DNA from: Chloroflexota bacterium
GTDB taxonomy: Bacteria > Chloroflexota > UBA4733
Length of the DNA stretch: 34,812 nt
Direction: 5' to 3'
Assembly: GCA_025449435.1 (NCBI GenBank)
Contig: JANWJO010000023.1
Coordinates: 1 to 34,812 of the forward strand
Shown here piece after piece: positions 26,004 through 34,799 of the stretch (position 1 is the first letter of the stretch; each line of letters starts with the position of its first letter). The translations under genes were made by a program, and so were the position numbers. Below the pieces are notes generated by a model, which saw nothing but the letters and a program-made list of their open reading frames with translations, made no database searches and was not told where the DNA came from.

Positions 26004-26036
26004 AAGTGTTTATAATCACTTGTCTGACCTTGACAA
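26004..26036 (-). promoter_or_regulatory. Promoter with overlapping inverted repeat
   Basis: On the minus strand TTGTCA (26031-26036) and TATAAA (26009-26014) are 16 bases apart, each 5 of 6 to consensus. An inverted repeat AAGTG-N8-CACTT (26004-26021) covers the -10 box and may be an operator. It drives the small membrane/coiled-coil gene at 25507-25911. Confidence 0.55.
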
Positions 26037-26101
26037 TTTCTTGGTCGCGTCGCGAGCTAGCAAGCCGTCCACGCGCATCGCGTACCTCGCGCTAGACTAG
26101 G

Positions 26102-27529
26102 GTGGTGCATACCATTCACGAACCTGCGGCGAGGCGCCTGCTCGGCGCGGTACGCCAGCAGGCCAGCGAACACCAGCTGCTAGCGAGCTCGGTGATCATT
26201 GTTGCCGTGTCTGGCGGGCAAGACTCCGTATGCTTGCTGGATCTCTTGACGCTGCTGTGCTCTGGGCGCCCTATCACCTTGCATGTCGCGCACTTCAATC
26301 ACAGACTTCGAGGCGAAGCGTCTGATGCCGACGAGGCGTTCGTCGCCACCCTCGCTGATGGCTACGGGCTAGCGTTCACTGCCGGCTCAGGCGAGGTGGC
26401 GGGAGCCGCCACTGTGCGGCGTGTGTCGCTGGAGTCGGCGGCGCACGACCTGCGCTGGGCGTTCTTCGAGGCGCTGCGACGTCGCATCGGAGCAGATGTC
26501 ATCGCAACGGGCCACACCTGCGATGATCGGGCCGAATCGGTGTTGCTCCACCTCATTCGTGGTACAGGATTGGCAGGGCTGGCGGCGCTCCCTCCCAGGG
26601 TAGGTCGCGTGATCCATCCGCTCTTGCCGCTTACGCGCCAGGAGACGCGCCAGTGGTGCAAGCTAAGGCACCTGGATTGGCGTCACGATCAGTCCAACGA
26701 CGAAGCGTGGTGCCGGCGGAATGCTGTGCGCTTGACGGTCATGCCTGTGCTACGAGCGCTGAACCCGTCGATTGAACAAGCGCTGTCGCGCTTAGCTATG
26801 TCCGCCTCCATCGACGAGTCGTACTTTGAACAACAAGCACAAGTGGCGTTCCGGCTTGTGGTGCCAACTTCCGGCGAGATGGATGTTCCGAGGCTTTCGC
26901 TTGCCCATTATGCTGAGCAACATCCGGCTATCCGACGGCGCATGTTGCGGCTGTGGTTAGGCGCGAGCAGCGAGGTAGAGTCGTCACATTATGAGCGCGT
27001 CGATGCACTGCTGTTGAGTGGCCGCGCTGGTGATCGTCTCTACCTTCCCGGAGAGCGCCTGGTCGTGCGCCAATACAGCGATGCTGTTTTGCTTCGCGCA
27101 CATCCTCGCGAGCAGCTCGTGCCGCCGCCCGAAACCATCCTCAACGCCGAGGGTACAACGCAGCTTCCATCCTGGAACCTCACAGCTGAGTTGCAGCGCG
27201 TACTTCCGGGTAACCATCCGCCCGTGGATGGGTGGTACACCGACTTGAACGCGCGGGTCATTTCGCTGCCGTTGAGGATACGCTCCCGTCGACCGGGTGA
27301 TCGCATTGAGTTGCCTGGTGGCCGTCACAAAAAGGTGCAGGACGCACTTGTGGATGCCAAGGTGCCGCGCGATTGGCGGGCTTTCGTAGCGGTGGTGACT
27401 GATAGCACGGACCGGATTATCTGCCTGGCCGGCATAGGCACAGCTGCCTGGGCTGCTGCGCGGCCCGGTGAAGCACAACGGCTGCGATTGATACTGCAGG
27501 GGGGAGGATTGCACTCGGGTGGAGCATGA
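26102..27529 (+). CDS. tilS: tRNA(Ile)-lysidine synthase
   Basis: A 475-residue TilS, which attaches lysine to C34 of tRNA-Ile(CAU) using ATP so that it reads AUA codons. The N-terminal PP-loop motif is SGGQDS (37-42), followed by HVAHFNHRLRGEASDADE and ATGHTCDDRAESVLLHLIRGTGL, all diagnostic for TilS. The central and C-terminal substrate-binding domains follow, including IRSRRPGDRIELPGGRHKKVQD, the TilS C-terminal signature. The start is a GTG without a strong ribosome binding site. It overlaps hpt by 11 bases, the common tilS-hpt pairing. Confidence 0.96.
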   Translation: MVHTIHEPAARRLLGAVRQQASEHQLLASSVIIVAVSGGQDSVCLLDLLTLLCSGRPITLHVAHFNHRLRGEASDADEAFVATLADGYGLAFTAGSGEVAGAATVRRVSLESAAHDLRWAFFEALRRRIGADVIATGHTCDDRAESVLLHLIRGTGLAGLAALPPRVGRVIHPLLPLTRQETRQWCKLRHLDWRHDQSNDEAWCRRNAVRLTVMPVLRALNPSIEQALSRLAMSASIDESYFEQQAQVAFRLVVPTSGEMDVPRLSLAHYAEQHPAIRRRMLRLWLGASSEVESSHYERVDALLLSGRAGDRLYLPGERLVVRQYSDAVLLRAHPREQLVPPPETILNAEGTTQLPSWNLTAELQRVLPGNHPPVDGWYTDLNARVISLPLRIRSRRPGDRIELPGGRHKKVQDALVDAKVPRDWRAFVAVVTDSTDRIICLAGIGTAAWAAARPGEAQRLRLILQGGGLHSGGA

Positions 27530-28070
27530 CTTAGAACAAGTCCTGATCGCCGAAGACGCACTGCGCGCCCGCGTGCGTGAACTCGGGGCGTGGCTGTCAC
27601 ACACGTATGCTGGCCGCGAGCCGCTCCTCGTCGGCGTGCTCAAGGGCGGCGCCATGTTCATGATGGACCTCATTCGTGCAATGACAATTCATTGCCAGAT
27701 CGAGTTCATGGCCGTGAGTAGCTACCAAGGCGGAGCACGGTCCACGGGTGCCGTCCGCATTGTCATGGACATCGAGTCCAGCATCGCTGGTAAGGATGTC
27801 GTCGTGGTGGAGGACATTGTGGACAGCGGCCTGACGTTGCGCTATTTGCGTGACTACCTGCAGGCCCAACAGCCAGCCAGTCTCCGCATTGTTGCGCTGT
27901 TGGACAAGCAACGGCATCGCCCAGATGGCCTTCACATTGACCAGATCGGCTTCGCTATTCCGGACCAATTTGTCGTCGGCTACGGCTTGGATTATCAGGA
28001 GCGTTTTCGCAATTTGCCCTATGTTGGCATCCTCAAGTCGCACGTGATCGCCGGCGGCAGCGCCCGATAG
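27519..28070 (+). CDS. hpt: Hypoxanthine phosphoribosyltransferase
   Basis: A 183-residue purine salvage enzyme that makes IMP (and GMP) from hypoxanthine (or guanine) and PRPP. The PRPP-binding motif is VVVEDIVDSGLTL (95-107), with E98-D99 and the DSGLT phosphate loop. VGVLKGGAMFMMDL (38-51) holds the pyrophosphate-binding Lys-Gly pair, SSYQGG the flexible loop, and FVVGYGLDYQERFRNLPYVG the C-terminal purine-binding block. Length is typical. The GTG start overlaps the tilS end by 11 bases, and GGGGGAGGA within tilS gives a strong ribosome binding site. No ftsH follows, although tilS-hpt-ftsH is common elsewhere. Confidence 0.95.
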   Translation: MEHDLEQVLIAEDALRARVRELGAWLSHTYAGREPLLVGVLKGGAMFMMDLIRAMTIHCQIEFMAVSSYQGGARSTGAVRIVMDIESSIAGKDVVVVEDIVDSGLTLRYLRDYLQAQQPASLRIVALLDKQRHRPDGLHIDQIGFAIPDQFVVGYGLDYQERFRNLPYVGILKSHVIAGGSAR

Positions 28071-28173
28071 CTTGGACGGCTGTTTGCGCGAACGGTCGGA
28101 AGTAGGTCATCATCTGCGCTGACGTTGCGATCGAGCCGTCAGTTTTGCGCTATCGAGGAGAGCAACCGAACCC

Positions 28174-28563
28174 ATGGCAAGCGAGAAGACAATTGTGCGC
28201 ACCAGCAACGCGCCGCAGCCCATCGGGCCGTATTCGCAGGCCAACGTGTGGAACGGCTTGGTGTTTGTCGCCGGTCAGGGACCGACCAACCCAGCCACCG
28301 GACAGCGCAGTGAAGACATTGAGTCCCAGACGAAGCAGGTGCTCGAAAACATAAAGGCGATCCTGGAAGCCTCTGGCAGCTCGTTGGATCACGCCTTGAA
28401 GTGCACGTGTTTCTTGAGTGACTTAAACAATTTCGCGCGGTTCAACTCGGTGTACTCCACCTACTTCGTCGCCAACCCGCCGGCGCGCACGACCGTGCAG
28501 GCGGCACGCCTGCCGGGTGACATCTTGGTTGAAGTCGATGTGATCGCGGCCGTCAAAGAGTAG
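28174..28563 (+). CDS. ridA: RidA family reactive intermediate/imine deaminase
   Basis: A 129-residue YjgF/YER057c/UK114 protein, which hydrolyses reactive enamines and imines formed by PLP enzymes such as threonine dehydratase. R105 in NPPARTTVQAARLPG and E120 in LVEVDVIA match the catalytic arginine and glutamate of true RidA in number and context. The N-terminal PIGPYSQA (16-23) is also conserved. Length is exactly typical, and the protein should form a trimer in the cytoplasm. The ATG follows GAGGAGA at a slightly long distance. It stands alone, ending before a hairpin shared with the convergent sigma factor gene. Confidence 0.95.
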   Translation: MASEKTIVRTSNAPQPIGPYSQANVWNGLVFVAGQGPTNPATGQRSEDIESQTKQVLENIKAILEASGSSLDHALKCTCFLSDLNNFARFNSVYSTYFVANPPARTTVQAARLPGDILVEVDVIAAVKE

Positions 28564-28585
28564 TACTGGCGAAGCACCAAACGAA

Positions 28586-28616
28586 TCGGGCGGACCCCAC
28601 TGTAGGGCCCGCCCGA
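28586..28616. terminator. Bidirectional hairpin between ridA and the sigma factor gene
   Basis: A 12-bp stem with one mismatch (TCGGGCGGACCC against GGGCCCGCCCGA) closes a 7-base loop, 23 bases after the ridA stop and 23 bases after the sigma factor stop. In the minus direction it is followed by TTCGTTTGG, a modest U-rich tail; there is none in the plus direction. It most likely ends both transcripts. Confidence 0.7.
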
Positions 28617-28638
28617 TGTGGCGCGAGTGCAGCCAACC

Positions 28639-29610
28639 CTAGTTGGACACGTGCCCGCGCAGCAAATTGGCCACGTCTTCACCGCGTAAGCGGCGCAGTG
28701 CCTTGGTTTCGATCTGGCGGATGCGCTCGCGCGTGAGGCCGAGTGTGCGACCGACTTCCTCTAGCGTGTGTTCGCGACCGTTGTCGCTCAAGCCGTAGCG
28801 CAATCGGATCACTTCGCGTTCGCGCGTATCGAGCACTTCCAGCGCTTGAGCCACGGCCATACGCCGGTCTTCTGCCTCGGCCAGCTCCTCAGCGCCTGGT
28901 TCGCCATCGCGAATCAGGTCGCCAAGCGCCAGCTCACCATCCTCGCCCAGTGGTGCGTCCAACGAAGCCACTGGTCGCGAGGCTTGGGCGAGCGCCGTCA
29001 CCTGCTCCACCGGCACGCTCGCTTCGGCGGCCACTTCGGCGTCCGAGGGCGTGCGACCGAGCCGCTCACGCAGGACTTCGCGCGCGTGGTCGACCATATT
29101 ACGCCGGCCCGACAAGTATTCGGGTAAGCGCACGAGCCGCGACTGCTCGTTGAGCGCGCGCAAGATGGCTTGCCGGATCCACCAGGTGGCGTAGGTGGAG
29201 AAGCGGAAGCCGCGCGTGGGGTCGAACTTCTCGGCGGCACGCATCAGGCCAACGCTGCCTTCCTGGATCAGGTCGAGCAGTGTCATCCCTAGGTTTTGGT
29301 ACTTCTTGGCAACGCTCACCACGAGGCGCAAATTGTGTTGCACGAGGGCGTGAATCGCCATCTTGTCGCCCGCTTGGGCGCGCCGGCCCAGGCTAATCTC
29401 TTGCGCAGGGGTCAGCAGCGGCGCTGCACCAATCTCGCCGAGATAGGCCGCGAGGCTATCGAGCGTCGGAGCGTGAGGATCGTCTTCTTCTTCGCGCACC
29501 GAGCGCAGGCTGCGGCGGACGTCGGGAACTGGCCAGTCCTGGCTGGTCGCCACTTCCTTGACTTGCGACTCTACGCCGGCCTGGATCAACTCTTCAACAA
29601 CGACAGTCAT
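28639..29610 (-). CDS. sigA: RNA polymerase sigma-70 family factor, SigA/RpoD-type
   Basis: A 323-residue sigma factor of primary type (group 1 or 2) without region 1.1. Region 1.2 is near 50-80 ([11 protein letters not shown]). Region 2 contains [19 protein letters not shown] (113-131) and [13 protein letters not shown] (137-149), the -10 recognition and melting segment. Region 3 spans about 165-230. Region 4 has [15 protein letters not shown] (260-274) and the helix-turn-helix [20 protein letters not shown] (282-301) that reads the -35 box. The region 2 and 4 sequences suggest recognition of standard TTGACA/TATAAT promoters, consistent with those seen in this window. The ATG follows GAGGGGAG. 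Whether it is the main or an alternative group 2 factor cannot be decided here. Confidence 0.93.
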   Translation of the reverse strand: MTVVVEELIQAGVESQVKEVATSQDWPVPDVRRSLRSVREEEDDPHAPTLDSLAAYLGEIGAAPLLTPAQEISLGRRAQAGDKMAIHALVQHNLRLVVSVAKKYQNLGMTLLDLIQEGSVGLMRAAEKFDPTRGFRFSTYATWWIRQAILRALNEQSRLVRLPEYLSGRRNMVDHAREVLRERLGRTPSDAEVAAEASVPVEQVTALAQASRPVASLDAPLGEDGELALGDLIRDGEPGAEELAEAEDRRMAVAQALEVLDTREREVIRLRYGLSDNGREHTLEEVGRTLGLTRERIRQIETKALRRLRGEDVANLLRGHVSN

Positions 29611-29664
29611 GGGATGTCTCCCCTCAAATATGGTTGGTCCCGATAGCCGAAACGAAAGCCCAGA

Positions 29665-29693
29665 ATGTTACCAGCATTGTCACAATTACACAA
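29665..29693 (-). promoter_or_regulatory. Promoter of the sigma factor gene with palindrome in the spacer
   Basis: On the minus strand TTGTGT (29688-29693) and TAACAT (29665-29670) lie 17 bases apart. The spacer holds the 11-bp palindrome ATTGT-C-ACAAT (29676-29686). The leader would be about 48 bases. The -10 is weak (4 of 6), so the promoter is plausible but not certain. Confidence 0.4.
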
Positions 29694-29708
29694 TGGCAAT
29701 ACGTAGCT

Positions 29709-29768
29709 ACCGGCAGTTAATGGGCCGGTTGCCACGCGATTGCTATACCCGCTCTGTGTGACAGCGGG
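29709..29768 (-). terminator. Two hairpins after the DtxR-family gene
   Basis: CCCGCT (29748-29753) pairs with AGCGGG (29763-29768), 8 bases beyond the regulator stop. A second perfect 6-bp stem, ACCGGC (29709-29714) with GCCGGT (29724-29729), follows. Neither has a U-tract. They may end the regulator transcript before the sigma factor promoter. Confidence 0.35.
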
Positions 29769-29775
29769 AATAACG

Positions 29776-30465
29776 CTACACCGGATCCGTGTCGATATGC
29801 ACCGTGAGTTCCTGCGCCAGTTCTCTGCTGATCACGCGCTCCTTGGCTCCCACTTGGACGACGAGCGGCTCGTTAAACGGCCCTTGACTGAGTATGACCA
29901 CCTTTGCGCCCGGAATCAGGCCAATGGTCGTCAGATAGCGCAGCTTTTCCGGGTCGCGATCGTTCACCCGCTCAATACGAGCGACAATGTCCACCGGTAC
30001 GCTCGCCAGCGACCGCTCATCTGCCGGCGGTAGGTCACCGTTGACAGTCGGGATCGGATGCCCGTGTGGATCGGCGCGCGGATTGCCCAACTTTGCCGCC
30101 ATGCGCGCCTCTAACATCTCCGACATCGCGTGTTCGAGCCGTTCAGCATCGGCATGGACCTCATGTAACTGATAGCCCAAAATCTCTACGAGGAACTGTT
30201 CAGCCAAACGGTGATGCCGGATCATTTCCAGTGCTAGCTTAGTACCGTCCTGGCTGAGGCGCACCCCATAATAGGGCGTGTGCTCCACCAAGCCGAGTTG
30301 TGCCAATTGGCGCAACATGTGCGAGGTGCCTGCTGGGCTAATATGCAGCCACGCAGCCAGGTCGGTCGTGCTCACGGAGACGGAGGTGCCGCCAAGGTGG
30401 TAAAGACCCTTGACATAATCTTCGACTGCGGGCGATGTTCCTCGTCCAAGACCCTGGCGTGGCAC
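29776..30465 (-). CDS. DtxR/MntR family metal-dependent transcriptional regulator
   Basis: A 229-residue regulator with the three DtxR-family parts. The winged helix (about 10-70; AVEDYVKGLYHLGG, VSTTDLAAWLHISPAGTSHMLRQL) binds DNA. The dimerisation/metal domain (about 75-140) has HHRLAEQFLVEILG and HADAERLEHAMSEML, which hold the His and Glu metal ligands. The C-terminal SH3-like FeoA domain (about 160-229) has LTTIGLIPGAKVVILSQGPF. It would repress uptake or efflux genes in response to Fe2+ or Mn2+; no metal transporter gene lies nearby. The GTG start follows GGAGGAG, and TACAAT at 30483-30488 may be the -10 box, giving a very short leader. The divergent GT39 gene begins 83 bases away. Confidence 0.93.
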   Translation of the reverse strand: MPRQGLGRGTSPAVEDYVKGLYHLGGTSVSVSTTDLAAWLHISPAGTSHMLRQLAQLGLVEHTPYYGVRLSQDGTKLALEMIRHHRLAEQFLVEILGYQLHEVHADAERLEHAMSEMLEARMAAKLGNPRADPHGHPIPTVNGDLPPADERSLASVPVDIVARIERVNDRDPEKLRYLTTIGLIPGAKVVILSQGPFNEPLVVQVGAKERVISRELAQELTVHIDTDPV

Positions 30466-30548
30466 GGCGCTCCTCCGCCCAAATTGTACCCCACTGGTCT
30501 GACTCGATCAGCGACTGGCTGCTCGACTATCAAAGTGGGTAATGTCGA

Positions 30549-33443
30549 ATGACCCGTCGAATGACGTTGGAACCAGTTGTAGAAGGCGAACCTCCGCTAC
30601 TACGTTCGGCGTCACGAGCGCAGGCACACATCCCCATCGCTACCGCTGCTTCAGACACCGCGTTGATGCTGCTCGTTCTCATGGCCATCATCACCACCGG
30701 TTGGGGCCTTCGTGTTTGGCACCTGGGTGAGCCTAGTCTGTGGTTTGACGAGGGCGTGTCCTGGGACCTGGCCACGAGGTCGGTTGGCGGTTTGCTCGCA
30801 GGATTGCAGTCAGCGGATTTCAACCCACCTCTGTACCCACTCCTCTTGCACTTTTGGATTCCGGCCGCTGGCCAGAGCGAGTATGCGTTGCGCTGGCCCT
30901 CTGCGGCCTGCAGCCTACTCACCGTCCCACTGGCTTGGTCCGTTGCCCGCCGGTGCGGCGCGCCAATACCCGCGGCCATCGCCGCCGCCGGACTCGCCTC
31001 CATGTCCATCTTTCTGACCGACTATGCTCAGGAGGCCCGAGCGTATACACTTGCAGCCGCGCTGTGTCTGCTATCCGCCTATGCGCTGTTACGCATCGTT
31101 GACCGGCGCTCGCCCCTTGTCACTTGGGGTACCACGTACGCCGTAGCATCTGCCGCCGCCGCTTTGTCTCACTACGCGGTGCTCTTGCTGATTCCAGCAC
31201 ACCTGGTGTTTATCGTCGCTCGCCAGCCGAGCCGCCGTTCACTCGCTGCCGCTGGCTTCCTAGTTTTTGGTGGCGTCCTGGCGGCGTCGTGGCTGCCCAG
31301 CGCCCTGGCGCAACTCGCCGTCATGCGCAGCAACCCAGATTTCTGGCCTGGCAGCATCTCCCCTTGGCTCGCACCCGAAGGCGCTATAGCCGCCATCGCT
31401 TCACGCCCATTGGCCTTCTCGGAGCAACCCCACGTCGTTGTAGCGATTGCTGGCTCGGTGTTCCTCACCGCCGCCGCAGCACTTATCCTGGCACGCGGGC
31501 GACGCTTGCAGCTGCTCTTCTTGGTGGCGCTCGTGGCGCTGCCGCTATTGGAAGCAGCACTGATCACCGGATATTACCCCAAGTTCATCGATCGCTACTT
31601 GCTGCCCATTGCACCTCTCGCGTACGTTATGGTGGCCGTGACCGTTGGTGTGCTGGTGTCCCGGTTGCAGTGGCCATTGGTCGGTGCTTGGTCCGCCGGC
31701 ACGCTCACCCTTGCCACCGTCGCTATGGTCGCTACTGCCGGCGGGCTGGTACACAACCTGGAGCACTTACCCGTCGGTCCAGCGGAGATCAAGGACGGCG
31801 ATATGCGCTTGGCGGTCGCCGAGATTCGCTCGATGGAACGCCCCGGTGACGCCATTGTACTTGCTCAGGATACCGGCGCGGTATTTCGCTATTACTACGA
31901 CGGCAGTTTGGGGCCTGAAGCCCAGGGGTGGTTCCCTGCCGTCTCCGAGTTCCAACGCGGTGACGACCTTCCCCGCCTGGCCAAGGTTCTCAACCAGGCG
32001 GCGGCTGGCCACCAGCGCCTCTGGCTGCTCTTGTGGCACCCGGAGTTCGCTGATCCGACAGGATATCTGCGCAATGTTGTTGCGACCAATTCCACGAGCG
32101 TTGCCGTACCCGTGCAACCATCCAGCTTGACCTTACGCTTATACCAACTTCCGCCAGGCATCGTGTTCTCACCCGACGCAACTCCACTCCACCCAATGGA
32201 TGTGCAGTTTGGCGATTCCATTACCTTCCTCGGCGATGGCCTGGAACAGTGGAACATGCCAGGAGATGTGCCCTTCGTGTTTCACCTGTGGTATCGCGCT
32301 GACCAGCCACTGCAGCGCGACTATCGCGCCGTGCTGCGGCTCGTGCGGGACGGCATCGTGTGGGCTCAATCCACAAGCCGGCCAGCTGAGTATGACTACC
32401 CAACCAATGACTGGCGAACCGGCATCGACATTCCTGGCCAGCTCACCATCACGGCGGGCAGTTCCGTGCCGCCGGCCGATTACCACGTCATGCTGTCGCT
32501 GTACGATCCAACAACCCAACGCGACCTCCCGGCGTCTGACGCGAAGGTGGGCGCACTGGGCACCGAGGTTGACTTAGGCGCTGTCCGCGTGCTCCCGCCC
32601 CGACAGGTAGTTGGATCGACCACAGCAATGCCGCTGTCGATTCACCTCCCCGTCGACCAGGGGCTTGAGATCGAAGGTCTCGGCGGTGTGCCTGCCGAGG
32701 CGACCCAAGGTGATGCCATAACCCTGTCGATGTTGTGGCGCCGGGTCCCTGGAGCATCGCACGATTGGGTGGTGCGCATTCTCTTGAATGGGCGCCAAGG
32801 CGCCGTGGCGGTAGACCGCTTTGCACCGCCCGCCCCAGGACTACCAACCTCGCAGTGGCCACTGGGATCTGCTTTTGTGCAAGAGAGTGTCCTCCAATTG
32901 CCAGCCGACGCCCCCACCGGCCAGGTGAAACTCGAGGCGGAGCTAACCAACGACCAAGGCGGATCAGCCGACCTGACGCTGGACACGTTGGACGTACAGC
33001 CGCGCCAGCGCGCGATGCAACCACCACCGAACATCCCACAAGTTGCGTCCTCCGTCTTCGGAGGGGCTGCTCTGCTTGCTGGCGTTGGCGTTGACACTGC
33101 CAACGCGCACGCCGGAGGCACCGTGGCCGTAACCCTGTACTGGCATTGCTTGCAGCCGTTGCCATCTGACTACACCGTGTTCGTTCACCTCTTGCTGCCG
33201 GATGGCACCGTGGGAGCGCAACACGATGGGCCCCCGGATGCAGGAAGGGAGCCAACCAGCGATTGGGTAGCCGGGCAGTGGATCACCGACACGCACGTCA
33301 TATCGCTACCTGCTGGGGTCGCAGCCGGCACCTATAAGTTGGAGGTCGGCATGTATCGCACAGTCAACAACCGCTTTGAGCGCCTGGCTCTGCCAACCAG
33401 CGTGTCCAATGCCGCCTATCCGGCTGTGGTCACGATTCGCTAG
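30549..33443 (+). CDS. GT39-type membrane glycosyltransferase with extracytoplasmic C-terminal domains
   Basis: A 964-residue polytopic protein. Residues about 35-400 hold roughly ten membrane helices. The first outer loop has SLWFDEGVSW with D67-E68, the acidic pair of the PMT/ArnT (GT39, GT-C fold) family, and FNPPLYPLLLHFW and DYAQEARAYTL fit the same family. These enzymes move a sugar from a polyprenyl phosphate to an acceptor outside the membrane. After the last helix, about 400-964 is a long outer part with repeated beta-domain patterns, for example VPFVFHLWYRADQPL and the related TVAVTLYWHCLQPLPSDYTVFVHLL near the end. Such tails are common in Chloroflexota. The ATG has only a weak ribosome binding site; an ATG four codons later is an alternative. 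Confidence 0.87.
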   Translation: MTRRMTLEPVVEGEPPLLRSASRAQAHIPIATAASDTALMLLVLMAIITTGWGLRVWHLGEPSLWFDEGVSWDLATRSVGGLLAGLQSADFNPPLYPLLLHFWIPAAGQSEYALRWPSAACSLLTVPLAWSVARRCGAPIPAAIAAAGLASMSIFLTDYAQEARAYTLAAALCLLSAYALLRIVDRRSPLVTWGTTYAVASAAAALSHYAVLLLIPAHLVFIVARQPSRRSLAAAGFLVFGGVLAASWLPSALAQLAVMRSNPDFWPGSISPWLAPEGAIAAIASRPLAFSEQPHVVVAIAGSVFLTAAAALILARGRRLQLLFLVALVALPLLEAALITGYYPKFIDRYLLPIAPLAYVMVAVTVGVLVSRLQWPLVGAWSAGTLTLATVAMVATAGGLVHNLEHLPVGPAEIKDGDMRLAVAEIRSMERPGDAIVLAQDTGAVFRYYYDGSLGPEAQGWFPAVSEFQRGDDLPRLAKVLNQAAAGHQRLWLLLWHPEFADPTGYLRNVVATNSTSVAVPVQPSSLTLRLYQLPPGIVFSPDATPLHPMDVQFGDSITFLGDGLEQWNMPGDVPFVFHLWYRADQPLQRDYRAVLRLVRDGIVWAQSTSRPAEYDYPTNDWRTGIDIPGQLTITAGSSVPPADYHVMLSLYDPTTQRDLPASDAKVGALGTEVDLGAVRVLPPRQVVGSTTAMPLSIHLPVDQGLEIEGLGGVPAEATQGDAITLSMLWRRVPGASHDWVVRILLNGRQGAVAVDRFAPPAPGLPTSQWPLGSAFVQESVLQLPADAPTGQVKLEAELTNDQGGSADLTLDTLDVQPRQRAMQPPPNIPQVASSVFGGAALLAGVGVDTANAHAGGTVAVTLYWHCLQPLPSDYTVFVHLLLPDGTVGAQHDGPPDAGREPTSDWVAGQWITDTHVISLPAGVAAGTYKLEVGMYRTVNNRFERLALPTSVSNAAYPAVVTIR

Positions 33444-33549
33444 GTGCTCGGTGGCGAGGTACACCTTCGGGTGATGCCCAGTGACCGCTGGCGCCTCCTG
33501 TCACCTGCGTGGCATATACTCCGCGGACAGGTTCTGAGGGGGTTGCGCA

Positions 33550-34110
33550 GTGCCTATCGCCGCGCCAGCAAAGACACGTCTAGCACACCCGCTGGTTCGC
33601 GTGGCTGCTTCCCGCCCCGTAAGGCGTGCCCGTCAGCAGGCGAAGCGCAACCAACTGGCCTCTAACCAAAGCAACACCCAAATTCAGGATCGCGACACCG
33701 AAAACCGCGCGCTCACTCGCGAACTGCGCGCCCTGCGCCTTGAGTATCAGCACGTGGCGATGGAGCGCGACCTAGTCTTGGATGATCGGACCGTGCTTGC
33801 CGGGCAGGTCAAGGAATTTGGCAAGCTGCTGGAGCAATTGCGTGTAACCCGGTTGGAACAGGAAGCGCGTACGGCCGAACGCGAGCGTTTGTTCCAGCAA
33901 GAACTCCTGCAAGCCCGCTCAATGAATGCAGTTCTCCTCCAACTCCTGGAAGACAAGATAAGCGAATTCGAGGAGATGCACCGCCAACCCAAGGCGAAAA
34001 CGCGGCCGATCCGGCCCGTGACCGCTAAACCGTCGTGGGTGAAGCGGCTGTGGTACGCCATCGTAGGACGGCCTGCGCAGAGCGAATCGGTCCACGTCAG
34101 TCAACAGTAG
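33550..34110 (+). CDS. Coiled-coil protein of unknown function
   Basis: A 186-residue protein. A basic Ala/Arg-rich N-terminus (about 1-40) is followed by a long coiled coil (about 45-145; LTRELRALRLEYQHVAMERD, VTRLEQEARTAERERLFQQE) and a basic, Trp-containing C-terminus (SWVKRLWYAIVGRPAQ) that could bind a membrane surface. No family is recognised. The GTG start has GAGGGGG 7 bases upstream. A TATACT at 33515-33520 could be the -10 box, but no good -35 is seen. A small CACC-TTCG-GGTG hairpin (33462-33473) lies between it and the GT39 gene. A structural or scaffold role is only a guess. Confidence 0.72.
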   Translation: MPIAAPAKTRLAHPLVRVAASRPVRRARQQAKRNQLASNQSNTQIQDRDTENRALTRELRALRLEYQHVAMERDLVLDDRTVLAGQVKEFGKLLEQLRVTRLEQEARTAERERLFQQELLQARSMNAVLLQLLEDKISEFEEMHRQPKAKTRPIRPVTAKPSWVKRLWYAIVGRPAQSESVHVSQQ

Positions 34111-34297
34111 CCACGGTCCCACTGCGGTGTACGAACGTCACCTTTCGCGGTCTCCCACTAGACAAGGGTGATACAGTAGCCTCAGTAAGAATTGAGGGCG
34201 GCAAGGCTTGGACGGGTCACCGGCGGTTGTCCCGCGCCAGCGCCGCGTAAAGGCGAGCAATCTCTTTTGGTTCATTAGTAGTAGGCCGTACGTGCCT

Positions 34298-34675
34298 ATG
34301 GCTGATATCCGCCGCCGGTTCGATCTGGAAACTGAGTCAGGCACCCTCGTGCATGATGAGCGCGGCCAACTGCACATCGGGTTGCCCAAAGGAGCAGCCG
34401 ACTGTTTGCTGGAACTGTCGAGGCGGCGCAAAATAGGGCTGCATTATGATCTCGAGTTCTCCATGCGTGTCGTGGTAGGCGTCTATCCCATGCGCGTGCG
34501 GATCGCCCAAACGTTCCCTACCATCCAAGGGAGAGTAGAACCGGTCGCTGATCCTGATGAAATTGACGGCGGTCCAGATGATGAGCCGAACGACGAAGAA
34601 TCACCGGCGCTGGACCGGTCAAAGCGGCCCGCTCGCCTCGGTCCGGAGCGTCACGCTGGCGCAATGAGGCGGTAG
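34298..34675 (+). CDS. Hypothetical protein with acidic C-terminus
   Basis: A 125-residue protein if it starts at the ATG at 34298 (MADIRRRF); the frame is open back to a TTG at 34208, but that part looks basic and non-conserved and has no ribosome binding site. Residues 1-85 look like a small alpha/beta domain (LETESGTLVHDERGQLHIGLP, LEFSMRVVVGVYPMRVRIAQ). The tail is very acidic (DPDEIDGGPDDEPNDEESP) and then basic. No family is recognised, and no membrane helix is present. It follows the coiled-coil gene on the same strand with a gap of 187 bases, in which I see no clear promoter. Confidence 0.55.
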   Translation: MADIRRRFDLETESGTLVHDERGQLHIGLPKGAADCLLELSRRRKIGLHYDLEFSMRVVVGVYPMRVRIAQTFPTIQGRVEPVADPDEIDGGPDDEPNDEESPALDRSKRPARLGPERHAGAMRR

Positions 34676-34701
34676 TGGTGACGCCAGACCTACTCGGTCT
34701 A

Positions 34702-34720
34702 CGCGCCCCCAGTGGGCGCG
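34702..34720 (+). terminator. GC-rich hairpin near the right edge
   Basis: CGCGCCC-CCAGT-GGGCGCG is a perfect 7-bp stem 27 bases after the preceding stop. No T-tract follows. It may end the upstream transcript. A TATAGT at 34732-34737 could be the -10 box of the next gene. Confidence 0.4.
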
Positions 34721-34799
34721 GCGCGATTCGGTATAGTGCAGCGAGACGCACCGTGCAACGGCTGGAATTGCTGCGCAGCGAGCAAAGCGAGAGCAAGCC

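Noticed and set aside
31124..31849. A 241-residue alternative frame in the GT39 gene
   Set aside because: It is Arg-rich and lies over clear membrane helices in the true frame.
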